A program made the translations under genes and the position numbers. Below are positions 19,100 through 28,323 of a stretch of 64,000 nucleotides of DNA, piece by piece (position 1 is the first letter of the stretch; every line of letters begins with the position of its first letter). The stretch is from Symmachiella dynata (GTDB lineage: Bacteria; Planctomycetota; Planctomycetia; Planctomycetales; Planctomycetaceae), in the NCBI RefSeq assembly GCF_007747995.1, contig NZ_CP036276.1, forward strand, positions 2,533,001-2,597,000, in the 5' to 3' direction. Below the pieces are notes generated by a model that ran no database searches, was not told the DNA's origin, and worked only from the letters and a program-made list of their open reading frames with translations.

Positions 19100-19359
19100 G
19101 GTATCGGTCCCGGTGTACGTGCGATGAGGGCTGTGAGCGCCTCTGTCTATTTAACCGGGGTGGCGGGGCGTTGGCAAGGATGTGGGGAGTGTGAAGGAGA
19201 GGCCGGAAATGGTAATCAGGGAATGCAAAACCGATCTCCAGGAATGGCGCCAGCACTCAGGTACAATTCCATCAGCTTCTTCAGCTCTGTGTGGGCAGGA
19301 ATTGATTAAGCGAAGTCGCGTCAAAACTGTCCGGTGCGGTCGGACTAGAGTCATTAATG

Positions 19360-19959
19360 TCATTCAGAATAGTTATTTGGTTCCGCTTCGCCTGACTCTT
19401 CCGAAAATTGAGCGCCAGCTTCAGTCAGTGCGTCGAGATAATCGCCATCGCGATTCACCACTAAGTAAGTGAACTTGTGCCACACGTTGTCTTCCTCGCC
19501 GTTAACAATTCGTCTTAAACACCAACCGATGGGAAAGCTTTCGCTGCGGTCTTTGTAAACGATTGGATAATCTCCTTTGCCGCCAATTTTGGAATCAACT
19601 GACCATTCGCAGTCTCGGATTCGTTTGGAGACCTCGCCGATATAGCCGCCCCACTTCAGCGAATGACGCCGGAGTTCGATTGACGCAAGAGGGGTTGACT
19701 GGTGCGATTCGTGGATCTGTAGAAGTATTTCATCCAAGTCCTCCACGGACTCTGGCGAAAAATTGAGGTCTATGTCATATTCCTTTTTAGCGTCCGCCAC
19801 AGCAAGTTCGGCACGCTTTCGCATCTCGGCAATCACTTCTTGAGGCGTTAAACGAGACTCTGTCGCCCGCCGTTTGGTCCGCAAGTACCAAGAACCGGCA
19901 ATCAACAATGTGGCGATTATTAAAAATGGCCAAATCATTCGCGCCCTATGTTTTTCCAT
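19360..19959 (-). CDS. Hypothetical membrane-anchored protein, 199 aa
   Basis: Function not recognised. With ATG 19959 the protein has an N-terminal anchor (MIWPFLIIATLLIAGSWYL, about 8-26), a charged helical region, and a soluble domain with SPESVEDLDEILLQIHESH followed by LKWGGYIGEVSKRIRDCEWSVD. This pattern (SVE-LD-L--H, then G-YIGEV) is seen in bacterial hypothetical proteins of unknown role. A TTG at 19998 would add a polar leader. The gene is the first of two small same-strand orphan genes in a stretch that appears AT-richer than its surroundings, which may mark acquired DNA. Confidence 0.7.
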   Translation of the reverse strand: MEKHRARMIWPFLIIATLLIAGSWYLRTKRRATESRLTPQEVIAEMRKRAELAVADAKKEYDIDLNFSPESVEDLDEILLQIHESHQSTPLASIELRRHSLKWGGYIGEVSKRIRDCEWSVDSKIGGKGDYPIVYKDRSESFPIGWCLRRIVNGEEDNVWHKFTYLVVNRDGDYLDALTEAGAQFSEESGEAEPNNYSE

Positions 19960-20024
19960 TTTGATGACATCCAGGACTCGAGTAGGGTTGGTTGTCAAAA
20001 CGAGTACGACACGTATTTCGAGAG

Positions 20025-20071
20025 GATGATCTGTCGTCCTACATCGAAAGGTGCGTCGCGACGCACCCTAC
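20025..20071. repeat. Dispersed palindrome, long form (copy 1)
   Basis: Reads GATGATCTGTCGTCCTACA then the perfect 16-bp palindrome GTGCGTCGCGACGCAC at 20051-20066, followed by CCTAC. The same composite occurs at 20822-20868, and shorter or diverged copies at 12330, 27041 and 53048. Confidence 0.85.
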
Positions 20072-20087
20072 GAAACTAAGTTCCCGG

Positions 20088-20582
20088 TTAAATGTCATTT
20101 GAAGAAGGATTATCGCCGACATCGCTATCACGAACGCGATCACGAAAAGCACTCCAGGCATCGTATCCCTCCTTAAGCACGATTAGCATTTCTTCACCGC
20201 TGTTAATTGGAAAATTCGTGAAGTCACTAGGAAAATCTTCGGGAAGATGCTTAAGCAGGTCATCACGAGGAATCAATATGCAGGGGGGATCCATCGCTGG
20301 GAAGATGACGGATCCGGCGGCTTTTGAGAATTCATAAATAAATTGCATGATGTCGCGAGAAAAATCATGTAATGCGAACATTCCACCGCTGAACTCGTCG
20401 TCATCATGTAGCCCGCCTGCAGAAAACTCAAGATGCTTTCCGTCATCAACCGTGATCTCGTAAGCTTGGAATTTGGGTCTGAAGTCATATTCGAATGAAT
20501 CGAGCACGGCGCGCGCTGCTACGTCATCCGCTGGCGCGCTTGAGCCATCACGAAAAGTGACCAGGAAGAGATCAAAACTCAT
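20088..20582 (-). CDS. Hypothetical protein, 164 aa
   Basis: Function not recognised. The protein starts MSFDLFLVTFRDG, a typical opening of small soluble orphan or immunity-like proteins in bacterial accessory regions, and is acidic (many Asp/Glu). No signal peptide or membrane span is seen. Motifs visible are FRPKFQAYEITVDDG and SGGMFALHDFSRDIMQFIYEF. It lies 128 bp upstream of the 199-aa membrane gene on the same strand and is bordered on both sides by long-form dispersed palindromes, so the pair may be an accessory insert. Confidence 0.65.
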   Translation of the reverse strand: MSFDLFLVTFRDGSSAPADDVAARAVLDSFEYDFRPKFQAYEITVDDGKHLEFSAGGLHDDDEFSGGMFALHDFSRDIMQFIYEFSKAAGSVIFPAMDPPCILIPRDDLLKHLPEDFPSDFTNFPINSGEEMLIVLKEGYDAWSAFRDRVRDSDVGDNPSSNDI

Positions 20583-20895
20583 ACGAAACCGTTGTTATGC
20601 GTTGGGATGATCTGATTTCTGCCAACCAAAGGCGCGTCTCGTCACATTTTAGCATTGGGCATTTCACCACAAAGAAACTCTGGGAAAACGTCTGTGATAC
20701 CGAGCTTTGCACTGCTCAAATGAGCGGTGGCTTTATTTCTTTCTCTGTGACCTCTGTGACCTCTGTGGCCTCTGTGGCTAAATTTCTTCGTCAATAGGTG
20801 TGCGACGCATGGATTCGTTGGGATGATCTGTCGTCCTACACAGCAAGGTGCGTCGCGACGCACCCTACATTTTGATGCTCACCCAACAGCACGGG
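20583..20895. repeat. Intergenic region with a tandem repeat and dispersed palindrome copy 2
   Basis: Bases 20744-20779 are a 9-10-bp-period tandem repeat (CCTCTGTGA / CCTCTGTGG units). Bases 20822-20868 are the long-form dispersed palindrome, with the exact 16-mer GTGCGTCGCGACGCAC at 20848-20863. CGTTGGGATGATCTG occurs twice, near 20599 and 20817. No gene is seen. Confidence 0.7.
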
Positions 20896-21252
20896 TTATT
20901 GTTGAAACAGATGCGATTTGCCGACCTCTTCGCCGCAGTACATGCAGTTGTCGTGGCGGCGGCTGAGGGTGCGTTTGCAGCGGGGGCAGGGGATGCCGGC
21001 GTTTCCCATGCGGCCATCTTCCTTGCCATCGCGGAGGTCGATCTCCGAGACTTTTGCGATCAAATCCTCTTCAGTCAATTTTGTGCGCTCACGCAGGATT
21101 TCCCAGAGCGCCTGACAGGTCAGCGACAGGGAATCGAGTTTGTCTTCCAATCGCCGGACGTTGTGGCTCACCGTCGTGACTTTCGTTTCCGCAGTTGAAG
21201 CCTTCGAACTCGCATTGTTAATCGCCCGGTATTGATACATTTCCCAGAGCAT
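20896..21252 (-). CDS. Small zinc-ribbon protein with helical N terminus
   Basis: The 118-aa protein has an N-terminal helical, probably coiled-coil, segment (SKASTAETKVTTVSHNVRRLEDKLDSLSLTCQALWEIL) and a C-terminal four-cysteine zinc ribbon CPRCKRTLSRRHDNCMYCG. ATG 21252 is preferred because AAGGAG lies nine bases upstream. The fold suggests protein or nucleic-acid binding, but no function can be named. It sits between the orphan gene pair and gmd, on the same strand as both. Confidence 0.75.
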   Translation of the reverse strand: MLWEMYQYRAINNASSKASTAETKVTTVSHNVRRLEDKLDSLSLTCQALWEILRERTKLTEEDLIAKVSEIDLRDGKEDGRMGNAGIPCPRCKRTLSRRHDNCMYCGEEVGKSHLFQQ

Positions 21253-21598
21253 GGCTAGTGTCTCCTTAGACTTAAGACGTTGTGTTTGGTAGGTCGCAAG
21301 CCTCACGACGCAACTCCGCTGCCGTGAAGGACATCAAGCTGTGCGAGCGGCCCGGTGGAATGTGGAGCCTGTTGCAGAGCATTGAAACACGCAGCGCCGA
21401 GCGATGCAAGCGCCGTTTTAACGGGCCGCTTTACCAAGTGTGTCATCGTGTTCGACGAACTTGCAAACGTCGTCCAGCGTCCCGCCCGCGGCTCAGCAGG
21501 AGCTTCGCCCTCCCGGCGACCGTCTCGGTTCAACGTAGCGACCAACGGGAGCGGCCTTTCCAATTCCGAGCGGCAGCTCGCACCAAGCGGCCCCGCCG
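21253..21598. repeat. Intergenic region with a GGCTCAGCAGGAGCTTCGCC element
   Basis: Bases 21489-21518 are a well-preserved copy of the dispersed element present at 685, 772 and 6879. No gene or terminator was recognised elsewhere in the gap. Confidence 0.6.
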
Positions 21599-22636
21599 CT
21601 ATTTGCGGGGGTCGGTGTTGGCGTTCATGTCTTCTAGGGCGCGTTCGCGGGCGGCGAGGTCGCAATCGGCGTCGACCATAATGCGGATCAATTCATCGAA
21701 CGGCGTGCTCGGTTCCCAGCCCAACGATTCGCGGGCCTTGCTGCAATCTCCTTGCAAGAAAGAGACGTCGGTGGGGCGGAAGAAGCGTGGATCAATTTCG
21801 ACGTAATCTTCCCAGTTCAAATTCACGCGATCGAAAGCAATTTCCAGGCAGTCGCGAATGCTGTGCGACTGGCCGGTGGCGATGACAAAATCGTCCGGCT
21901 CGTCTTGTTGCAGCATCAGCCACATCGCTTCGACGTAATCCTTCGCATAACCCCAATCCCGCTTGGCATCGAGGTTGCCGAGGAAGAGCTTGTCTTGAAA
22001 ACCATGCATGATCCGGCCGACAGCGCGGGTGATTTTGCGGGTGACGAACTGTTCGCCTCGTCGGGGGGATTCGTGGTTGAATAAGATTCCGTTGCAGGCA
22101 TACAGGTCATACGCTTCGCGGTAATTGATGGTCTGGTAATACGCGTAGACCTTGGCGCAGGCATAGGGGCTTTGTGGGCGGAATGTGGTGCATTCGTTTT
22201 GCGGAACATCGGGAGCCGCCCCGAACATTTCGCTGGACGAAGCTTGATAGACCCGGACCTCTTTGCGACGGGCGAGTTGCCGGGCGACTTCTAAGATACG
22301 CAGTGCTCCCACGCCGGTGATGTCCATGGTGTAGAGCGGTTTGTCAAAAGAGACGCGCACGTGGCTTTGCGCAGCCAAGTTGTAGATTTCGTCTGGCTCG
22401 ATATCGAGGATCAGGGTGTTCAACCCGATACTGTCCGAGAGATCGCCGTAGTGCAATTCGACACTTCCCGGTCCGGGAGCGGCGTTCATCAGATGGGCGA
22501 TGCGGCCCGTGGTCGTGGTACTGGAGCGTCGAATCAGCCCGTGCACCTCATATCCTTTGGAGACCAGCAGTTCGGCCAAATAGGACCCGTCCTGGCCGGT
22601 GATCCCCGTAATCAGTGCGCAGCGATTTTCGCTCAT
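21599..22636 (-). CDS. gmd: GDP-mannose 4,6-dehydratase
   Basis: Converts GDP-D-mannose to GDP-4-keto-6-deoxy-D-mannose, the precursor of GDP-L-fucose, GDP-rhamnose and related sugars. The 345-aa protein is an extended short-chain dehydrogenase. It has the NADP-binding [35 protein letters not shown], the catalytic segment [10 protein letters not shown], and [19 protein letters not shown] with the Tyr/Lys pair. [14 protein letters not shown] and [12 protein letters not shown] are also typical. ATG 22636 is chosen because it starts right at the Rossmann strand and is preceded by AAGG; a longer frame to 22732 has no support. No fucose synthase gene is adjacent. Confidence 0.96.
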   Translation of the reverse strand: MSENRCALITGITGQDGSYLAELLVSKGYEVHGLIRRSSTTTTGRIAHLMNAAPGPGSVELHYGDLSDSIGLNTLILDIEPDEIYNLAAQSHVRVSFDKPLYTMDITGVGALRILEVARQLARRKEVRVYQASSSEMFGAAPDVPQNECTTFRPQSPYACAKVYAYYQTINYREAYDLYACNGILFNHESPRRGEQFVTRKITRAVGRIMHGFQDKLFLGNLDAKRDWGYAKDYVEAMWLMLQQDEPDDFVIATGQSHSIRDCLEIAFDRVNLNWEDYVEIDPRFFRPTDVSFLQGDCSKARESLGWEPSTPFDELIRIMVDADCDLAARERALEDMNANTDPRK

Positions 22637-22991
22637 CGATGAAACCTTGGCGTGACGAAGAAATTGATACGGGACGTGCTTGAATGTCCCATAATTGGGT
22701 GGGGGGTGGGCAACAGTGCCGCAACTCCTCACTGAATCATACCAGTCAACCGAACCAAAGTCACATGCAGCGGAGCGAAGCTGCCGGTTCTGGCCTGTTT
22801 TGTCGCGTGACGGTGCGTTGTTGGTTGTCGATTCCGCCTTTTTCGATGGAAATGAGTGGTCCGGTTATGCCGGTGTTAGTTTTCGCGGCGAATCCTGTGC
22901 CCTATAATTGATTCGTGGAGTTACGGGTGTCTGCCAATGTGGCTGGTCCGTGTTTGTCTGGTCAAAACAGCTCTTTGATTGTCGGTCGTGC
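22637..22991. other. Intergenic region between divergent genes
   Basis: Promoters for gmd (minus) and the DUF2062 gene (plus) are expected here. Apart from a short G run at about 22697-22708, nothing was recognised. Confidence 0.4.
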
Positions 22992-23600
22992 ATGTCCTCT
23001 TCTAAGTCAATCCCCTGGTGGAATAGCCCGCGAACGCTGTTGCGGGCGATTTTGTCGTTGGATGACAGTGCGCATTCCATCGCCAAAGGGACAGCGATCG
23101 GCATGTTTTTAGGGCTGACTCCCACGGTCGGCATCCAAATGGTGTTGGTGATGCTGGTCAGCTTGTTCGTGCGGTTCAACCGCAAAGCGGCTTTGATCAC
23201 GGTCTACATTTCCAATCCTCTGACGATGATTCCCATCTATTGGGCCAACTATAAAGTGGGGACGCTGTTCTTTAAGGACACGGTCACCCACGAGGACTTC
23301 GAGCGGTTGTTGACCTATCATGGTTTCAGCGAATGGCTGGATGCGATTCATGCGGTCTTTATTGACGTCGGTATGCCGTTGTTATTTGGCTCGGCGATCG
23401 TGGCCACCGTGGGCGGAGTCATCACATATCCCGTCATGCGGTGGTTGCTGCGCGCCGTTGGCAAGGACAAACCGCACGACGTGGAGAAAACGGCAGATCC
23501 TGTGGATGCCGTGGAACCGACCGCAAATAATGCGGTGAAAGTCGTTGAACGTCCGGTCAATGTGCCCCCAATAACCAAGCCGGCCGAGACCGCTGGGTAA
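22992..23600 (+). CDS. DUF2062 membrane protein
   Basis: Integral membrane protein of the DUF2062 family (202 aa), function unknown. The family core is clear: NSPRTLLRAILSLDDSAHSIAKGTAIGMFLGLTPTVGIQMVL, then NRKAALITVYISNPLTMIPIYWANYKVG, followed by a further membrane segment (LLFGSAIVATVGGVITYPVMRWLLRAV). The C-terminal tail is polar and Pro/Val-rich. ATG 22992 is used; an earlier in-frame start near 22908 gives an unlikely Cys/Trp-rich leader. The PfkB kinase gene follows 31 bp later on the same strand, so the two may be cotranscribed. Confidence 0.87.
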   Translation: MSSSKSIPWWNSPRTLLRAILSLDDSAHSIAKGTAIGMFLGLTPTVGIQMVLVMLVSLFVRFNRKAALITVYISNPLTMIPIYWANYKVGTLFFKDTVTHEDFERLLTYHGFSEWLDAIHAVFIDVGMPLLFGSAIVATVGGVITYPVMRWLLRAVGKDKPHDVEKTADPVDAVEPTANNAVKVVERPVNVPPITKPAETAG

Positions 23601-23631
23601 TTCTGTCGCGCCGGGAAGGATGAACGGGGAC

Positions 23632-24588
23632 ATGACCGAATACCGATATGACTGTCTTTGCGTTGGAATTGTCGTCGCTGACCATGCCTGCACGCCGATC
23701 ACGTCGCTGCCTGCGGCGGGTCATCTGCAAATGGCTGACCGGCTGCAACTTTCAACCGGAGGCTGCGCCGCCAATGTGGCGGTTGACTTGGCCAAACTGG
23801 GCCTGCGGGTCGCCATCGTGGGACGTGTCGGCGACGATGTCTTCGGAGGTTTTGTTTCCGAATCACTCACCGCTGCCGGCGTCGAGACGCAGTATCTGAT
23901 GGAAACGCCCAATACGGAGACCAGCGGCACGCTGATTGTGAACGTGGCTGGTGAGGACCGCCGTTTTGTGCATGCCTTCGGCGCCAATGCGGTCTTCGAC
24001 GGAACCGAAGTGACCGATGAACTGTTGGCCTCCGCGCCGATTCTGTATCTCGGTGGATATTTGCTGATGCCCGGATTGACCGCCGAGGCTGTAGCGGATT
24101 TGTTTCGTCGCGCTCAAGCGGCGGGGGTGAAAACCGTCTTGGACGTCGCGATTGCCCCCGCGGCAGAACTCTGGGAGCGGATCGCCGCCGTCTTGCCGCA
24201 CACAGATCTATTTTTCCCCAACGAAGACGAAGCGCGGTTGATGACCGGTTTAGAAAATGCGCGGGATCAAGCCGAGCGATTTCGTTCTGCGGGCGCACGG
24301 ACGGTTGTCATTACCCGTGGCGAGACAGGGACCGTTTTAGCCGGCGATGGCGAACTGATCGAAGGGGGCGTGTTTCCGGTGTCGTTTGTCGACGGGACTG
24401 GCAGCGGCGACGCCTTTGATGCGGGATTCGTGTTGGGCATGCTCGAGGGACGTTCCAACGCCGAGTGTTTGCGGCTGGGCAGCGCACTGGGTGCCAGTTG
24501 CGTCCGCCAAATCGGCGCCACGGCAGGCGTCTTCACGCGTCCGGAGTTGGATGCGTTTTTACGCGAGCACGAATTGCCGCTCGATTGA
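23632..24588 (+). CDS. PfkB-family carbohydrate kinase
   Basis: Ribokinase-like sugar kinase of 318 residues. Seen are the N-terminal signature GGCAANVAVDLAKLGLRVAIVGRVGDD, the substrate-region GTLIVNVAGEDRRFVHAFGAN, and the C-terminal signature DGTGSGDAFDAGFVLGML with the catalytic Asp and anion hole. The substrate (ribose, fructose, adenosine or 2-keto-3-deoxygluconate type) cannot be told from the sequence. ATG 23632 is preferred over ATG 23620, because the latter sits too close to the GGAAGGA stretch. A strong hairpin terminator follows. Confidence 0.92.
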   Translation: MTEYRYDCLCVGIVVADHACTPITSLPAAGHLQMADRLQLSTGGCAANVAVDLAKLGLRVAIVGRVGDDVFGGFVSESLTAAGVETQYLMETPNTETSGTLIVNVAGEDRRFVHAFGANAVFDGTEVTDELLASAPILYLGGYLLMPGLTAEAVADLFRRAQAAGVKTVLDVAIAPAAELWERIAAVLPHTDLFFPNEDEARLMTGLENARDQAERFRSAGARTVVITRGETGTVLAGDGELIEGGVFPVSFVDGTGSGDAFDAGFVLGMLEGRSNAECLRLGSALGASCVRQIGATAGVFTRPELDAFLREHELPLD

Positions 24589-24626
24589 CGGCTGCTGCAC
24601 GACCAAGTTGCTTGCTAGCGCACAAA

Positions 24627-24665
24627 AAAACCGGCCGCGTGAAATGGATTCACGCGGCCGGTTTT
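24627..24665. terminator. Bidirectional rho-independent terminator
   Basis: A perfect 17-bp stem (AAAACCGGCCGCGTGAA, 24627-24643, pairing with 24649-24665) with a five-base loop. The A run on the left and T run on the right allow termination of both the kinase gene and the convergent Cys-rich gene. Confidence 0.93.
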
Positions 24666-24722
24666 CAATTTTTAAACGTTAGTTTCTCGAAAAGGTGAGA
24701 AACCGTTGTTCAGTCGTTTCGA

Positions 24723-25208
24723 TCAATCGTCGTAGTCGACGATCACTTTGCCGTTTCGCGAAGTGACTTCGATGCGGTACTTGCCATAGTCGTATTTGAC
24801 GTAGTGGCCGTTGCGACGCGTCTTGATCTTCGGGCAACCGCAGGGGGGAACGCAGATTTGCACGTTCACACAGGGTGAGGCACAGCATTCGCCACAAGGA
24901 TCGCAGCACTTTTTCGGGCAGGGATCGGCGATTTGGATAATCGTCGGGACTGCACACGGGTGAATGTGATGCGGATCTTTCACTTTCACGCATTGAAACA
25001 GCGAGAAAGATTCGACCACGCCACCCGGATAGGCTTCCATCGGACCGGCGGGAATCGGCTCGATAACCGGTTCGCCTTCGGCGATGGGAGCGGCAAGGGT
25101 GTCACCACCACTGGCCGGACCGAGAATCACAGGACCTTCTTGGCCAAAACTGACCGTCGAGGCGCAGAACAGTAAGGCAAATGCCGTCGTAACCATGAGT
25201 TTTTTCAT
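24723..25208 (-). CDS. Cys-rich secreted protein
   Basis: The 161-aa protein has a signal peptide (MKKLMVTTAFALLFCASTVSFG), a Gly/Pro/Glu-rich linker, then a conserved part starting VESFSLFQCVKVKDPHHIHP. A dense cysteine block follows between about residues 95 and 125 (DPCPKKCCDPCGECC, SPCVNVQICVPPCGCPK), and then a basic/Tyr-rich C terminus. The Cys pattern suggests disulfides or metal binding in the envelope; planctomycetes encode similar proteins, but the function is unknown. The final part, YDYGKYRIEVTSRNGKVIVDYDD, forms beta strands by prediction. Confidence 0.8.
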   Translation of the reverse strand: MKKLMVTTAFALLFCASTVSFGQEGPVILGPASGGDTLAAPIAEGEPVIEPIPAGPMEAYPGGVVESFSLFQCVKVKDPHHIHPCAVPTIIQIADPCPKKCCDPCGECCASPCVNVQICVPPCGCPKIKTRRNGHYVKYDYGKYRIEVTSRNGKVIVDYDD

Positions 25209-25847
25209 CGAAAATGCTCCTTCTCAGATGAACCTTCCGTGCTCAAGCCAAATCTTTCGAAACGTTCGAAGGGTAACTGGATTAGGCACTGAGTTGTTTG
25301 TCTTACCCACAATGTGACGCACTCCGTTTTGTCGTCACACTGCTCGAATTTTTGAGGCGAACCAGATTCGCTGGGTCCATTTTGGGGATCTCGTCACGAG
25401 CCGCCGCAATCACTTTGGCTCAGACACGCGAAGTATATCTCAGAATCCAAACCCTTTCAGTCTGTTTTCTGAAATTCCACTTACAAATCCGTACAAAATG
25501 GGTGAGTTCTTCCGGTTAGGGATACTAGGAAAATCTTGCTTGTGCAAGTCACTCAGCCTCCTTGGGCCCCCTTTTCCGCAAACTGGGAATAATTCCTACC
25601 AGTCACCATTCTTAGACCCAAAACGGGATTCCGCACACGGGAGCAAACGCCACTTTACCTCACTCCACAGTCGGCCTCGTCTTGCAGCTGAACTGTCGAC
25701 CTCACATAATGACCGTCGCTATCAAAAAAAATGGGGGGAGCTGCAGTCTTCAGTTGGACACTTTGTGCAACTGTCATTTCTTAGGTTGCCCCCACATGAT
25801 TCGACGACGATGGCTGTCGCCACAAATCGGAGGGGGAGATCAGGTTT
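25209..25847. other. Long intergenic region, no gene recognised
   Basis: This 639-bp gap lies between divergent genes. Short open frames are present but have poor starts and odd composition. No dispersed repeat of the types found elsewhere in the window was recognised. The SD-like GGAGGGGGAG at 25829-25838 belongs to the next gene. Confidence 0.5.
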
Positions 25848-27011
25848 TTGAAGAAATTTGACCAACAATCGGTTGTCGAACGCGCGCTCCATATGGTTGT
25901 GCTCGTCGTCTTCGGGACGTTCTGCGGATGCTCCGGCAGCGATCCGACTACGGAAACGCCGAGCAACGATCCGACCGGCGCAGCGAATACCCAGTCCACA
26001 CCGAGCAACGCTACACCAAGCGATTTAACACCGAGCGAAACAACACCGAGCAATGCCACGGCGCAGGCTGCTCCACCAGCTGACGATCCAGCAAAGACGC
26101 CGCCGACCATCAACGGAATTCCGCTCGATGTCTGGCCCAACGTCTGGTTCGAGGACCCGTTGGCGGTTGCCAACTCGGGTGCAACCGTGGGCACAACAGC
26201 GTCGACTGGCACGCCGAAGGGAGCGACGAGGAGCGCACTCTCCACCAATCCCGCCGCGACAAATTCAACCCCGGAACCAGCGAACTCCAAGGGCAGTTCC
26301 GACGAGGCGGACGTCTGGGCGGCCTTGTTGTCCGGCGAGGGAATTCAACTGGAAGCCAAGACGATACGGTTAGCGCTCAGGCAGGCCTTTCAATCTGTGC
26401 AGCGGTACAACGGCAATTACAAAGATTTGCAAGTCCAAAGCAGCGTGATGGCTGTGCTGGGCATGATTGCCGAAACGCATCCCGACTCGATCACTTGGAA
26501 GGCGCACGGTCCCGAGGTGCGAGATCTTTCCGCAAAGCTCGCGGCAACAGCGACCGGCTTGGGACGCCAACACTACGACCCGGCATCGAGAATTTATGAA
26601 CAATTAGAACAACTGCTTTCAGGAAATCAGCCGGCTGATTTAGAGCCGCCCAATCCGAATGCACAACTCGACGAATTTGCGCCGCGGAACAATTTGATGA
26701 AGCGGATGCAACTTGGCGATGCGTGGTTGAAAGCAAACACCGGGGATGAAAACAGTTTCAGGTCGCAGTCCGAGCAACTGCGACACGAGTTGTCGATGCT
26801 GGCATTGTTGGCGACGGTGACGGCGCGCAAGGAATATGATCTGGCTGATGAGCCGGAATATGTGACGCAATCACAAGCCTTGATCCAGGCGGCCCAAGAT
26901 GCATTGCAAGCCGCAGAGCAGACCGATTTCGCCGCGTATTCAGCAGCTCGAGAGCGGATGACCAAAGCCTGTACTGCCTGTCACCTCGACTTTCGCTTCG
27001 ACGCGGAATAA
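25848..27011 (+). CDS. c-type cytochrome lipoprotein
   Basis: The 387-aa protein probably starts at TTG 25848, supported by GGAGGGGGAG about ten bases upstream; ATG 25893 is a shorter alternative. The N terminus has a lipoprotein signal (MVVLVVFGTFCGCSG). A low-complexity stretch of SNATPS / TPSETTPS repeats (about 35-80) follows, then a helical domain, and a single haem motif CTACHLDFR at residues 375-379 near the end. The four-helix cytochrome c'-like arrangement (CxxCH at the C terminus after helices) is likely, with covalent haem on the periplasmic side. Confidence 0.8.
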   Translation: MKKFDQQSVVERALHMVVLVVFGTFCGCSGSDPTTETPSNDPTGAANTQSTPSNATPSDLTPSETTPSNATAQAAPPADDPAKTPPTINGIPLDVWPNVWFEDPLAVANSGATVGTTASTGTPKGATRSALSTNPAATNSTPEPANSKGSSDEADVWAALLSGEGIQLEAKTIRLALRQAFQSVQRYNGNYKDLQVQSSVMAVLGMIAETHPDSITWKAHGPEVRDLSAKLAATATGLGRQHYDPASRIYEQLEQLLSGNQPADLEPPNPNAQLDEFAPRNNLMKRMQLGDAWLKANTGDENSFRSQSEQLRHELSMLALLATVTARKEYDLADEPEYVTQSQALIQAAQDALQAAEQTDFAAYSAARERMTKACTACHLDFRFDAE

Positions 27012-27330
27012 ACTGTTAACGACACGCGAGTTCTTAAGTGCAGGATGCGTCGCGACGCACCTTTCTCGCTTAGGTCTCACGTAGGATGCTTGATTCACAT
27101 TATAAGTTTACAGCGTTGTCGGGGAGGAGAGTTGTGCGGAACGCAAAAACCCTCACCCCGGCCCTCTCCCAGAGGGAGAGGGAAGTTTGTTAGCCCTCAC
27201 TGTGGCCTTGGCCCAGAGGGAGCGGGGGTTTGTTATTAATATCAACCAGGTCAATGCCGTGTTGAATCACTTCGCAATTCGAGCCTTTTCCAAACGGAAA
27301 AGGAAAAGCAATCAATGGAAAGGATGCCTG
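27012..27330. repeat. Intergenic region with palindrome and CCCTCACCCCGG elements
   Basis: Bases 27041-27062 are a copy of the CGTCGCGACGCAC palindrome with one arm altered. Bases 27146-27182 hold CCCTCACCCCGGCCCTCTCC continuing as CAGAGGGAGAGGG, an element repeated at 59426-59464, and 27194-27228 is a degenerate tandem copy. No gene is seen. Confidence 0.75.
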
Positions 27331-28323
27331 ATGCAGCGGATTTCTCACAGTCGTTTGATGATGGTGGCGGCGGTTGTCGTGGGGACAATCATCGGAACCG
27401 ATGTCCCCGCAGCGCGCTGCGATGTGATTGAGTTGAAATCGGGGCAAAAACTGCAGGGGGAAGTCCTCAAGGATGCCGGCGAGCAACTGATTCTCGATCT
27501 GGGAGTCGACATCGTGCGGGTGCCCAAGTCGCGGATTAAGACCCACACCAGCGACGACAAACCGAAAGAAGCTGCGCCGCAGGCGGTCGAAGAGAACGAC
27601 CTTTACAGCTCCGCCAAACTGCCGGTTCGTTCGGTCAAGGATTTGACGCAACAATTCGGCGAAGCAGTGGTCTTGATCACCACGCCCGGTGGACTCGGCT
27701 CGGGATTTATCTTAAACGACCGTGGATATTGCGTCACGAATTACCATGTCGTCGAGCAGGAAACACGCATCGCTGCCACTGTCTTTCATCGCAGTGGCGA
27801 AGGGGAGTTTGAGCGACGTCAGATCAATGATGTGAAGATTGTAGCGCTGAATCCATTTTTGGATTTGGCGTTGTTGCAAATCCCCGTTCAGAAGGATTTG
27901 AAATTCAAACATGTCTTTATTGCCGAGGATGACGAACTGCGCGGTGGCGATCCGGTCTTTGCCATCGGCAATCCTCTCGGTTTGGAGCGTTCGGTCTCTC
28001 AAGGGATTGTCAGCAATCGAAATCGCAACTTCCAAGGCTTGGTTTTCATTCAAACCACAACAGAGATCAATCCCGGCAACAGTGGCGGGCCGTTGTTCAA
28101 TATGCGGGGCGAAGTGGTTGGCGTGACCAACATGAAGCTTTTGTTCGGAGAAGGTTTGGGATTTGCCATCCCCGTGGCCTATTTGAAGCAGTTTTTGAAT
28201 AACCGCGAGGCCTTTGCGTTCAATAAGAACAATCCCAATACCGGCTATCGCTACCTCGATGCGCCGCGCCGCAAAACCGCCGGGGGGCCAAAGCGTAAGA
28301 AATCATCGACACCCACCCCGTAA
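27331..28323 (+). CDS. Secreted trypsin-like serine protease (S1C/HtrA-like, no PDZ)
   Basis: The 330-aa protein has a signal peptide ([25 protein letters not shown]), a small N-terminal domain ([38 protein letters not shown]), a linker, and a chymotrypsin fold. The catalytic triad is His139 (VTNYHVVEQ), Asp178 (LDLALLQI) and Ser251 ([11 protein letters not shown]). DegP/HtrA proteins normally carry PDZ domains; none is seen here after the protease core, so it may be a regulated or housekeeping periplasmic protease. ATG 27331 follows GGAAAGGA. The small N-terminal domain resembles one often found before other planctomycete protease modules (family knowledge, moderate certainty). Confidence 0.9.
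   Translation: MQRISHSRLMMVAAVVVGTIIGTDVPAARCDVIELKSGQKLQGEVLKDAGEQLILDLGVDIVRVPKSRIKTHTSDDKPKEAAPQAVEENDLYSSAKLPVRSVKDLTQQFGEAVVLITTPGGLGSGFILNDRGYCVTNYHVVEQETRIAATVFHRSGEGEFERRQINDVKIVALNPFLDLALLQIPVQKDLKFKHVFIAEDDELRGGDPVFAIGNPLGLERSVSQGIVSNRNRNFQGLVFIQTTTEINPGNSGGPLFNMRGEVVGVTNMKLLFGEGLGFAIPVAYLKQFLNNREAFAFNKNNPNTGYRYLDAPRRKTAGGPKRKKSSTPTP

Noticed and set aside
20583-20640. GTTATGC-containing sequence upstream of the 164-aa gene
   Set aside because: Looked like an integron core site, but the orientation is wrong for the gene and no second arm pairs with it.
25298-25851. Two plus-strand frames in the long gap before the cytochrome lipoprotein
   Set aside because: Poor starts, no SD, composition unlike neighbouring proteins.
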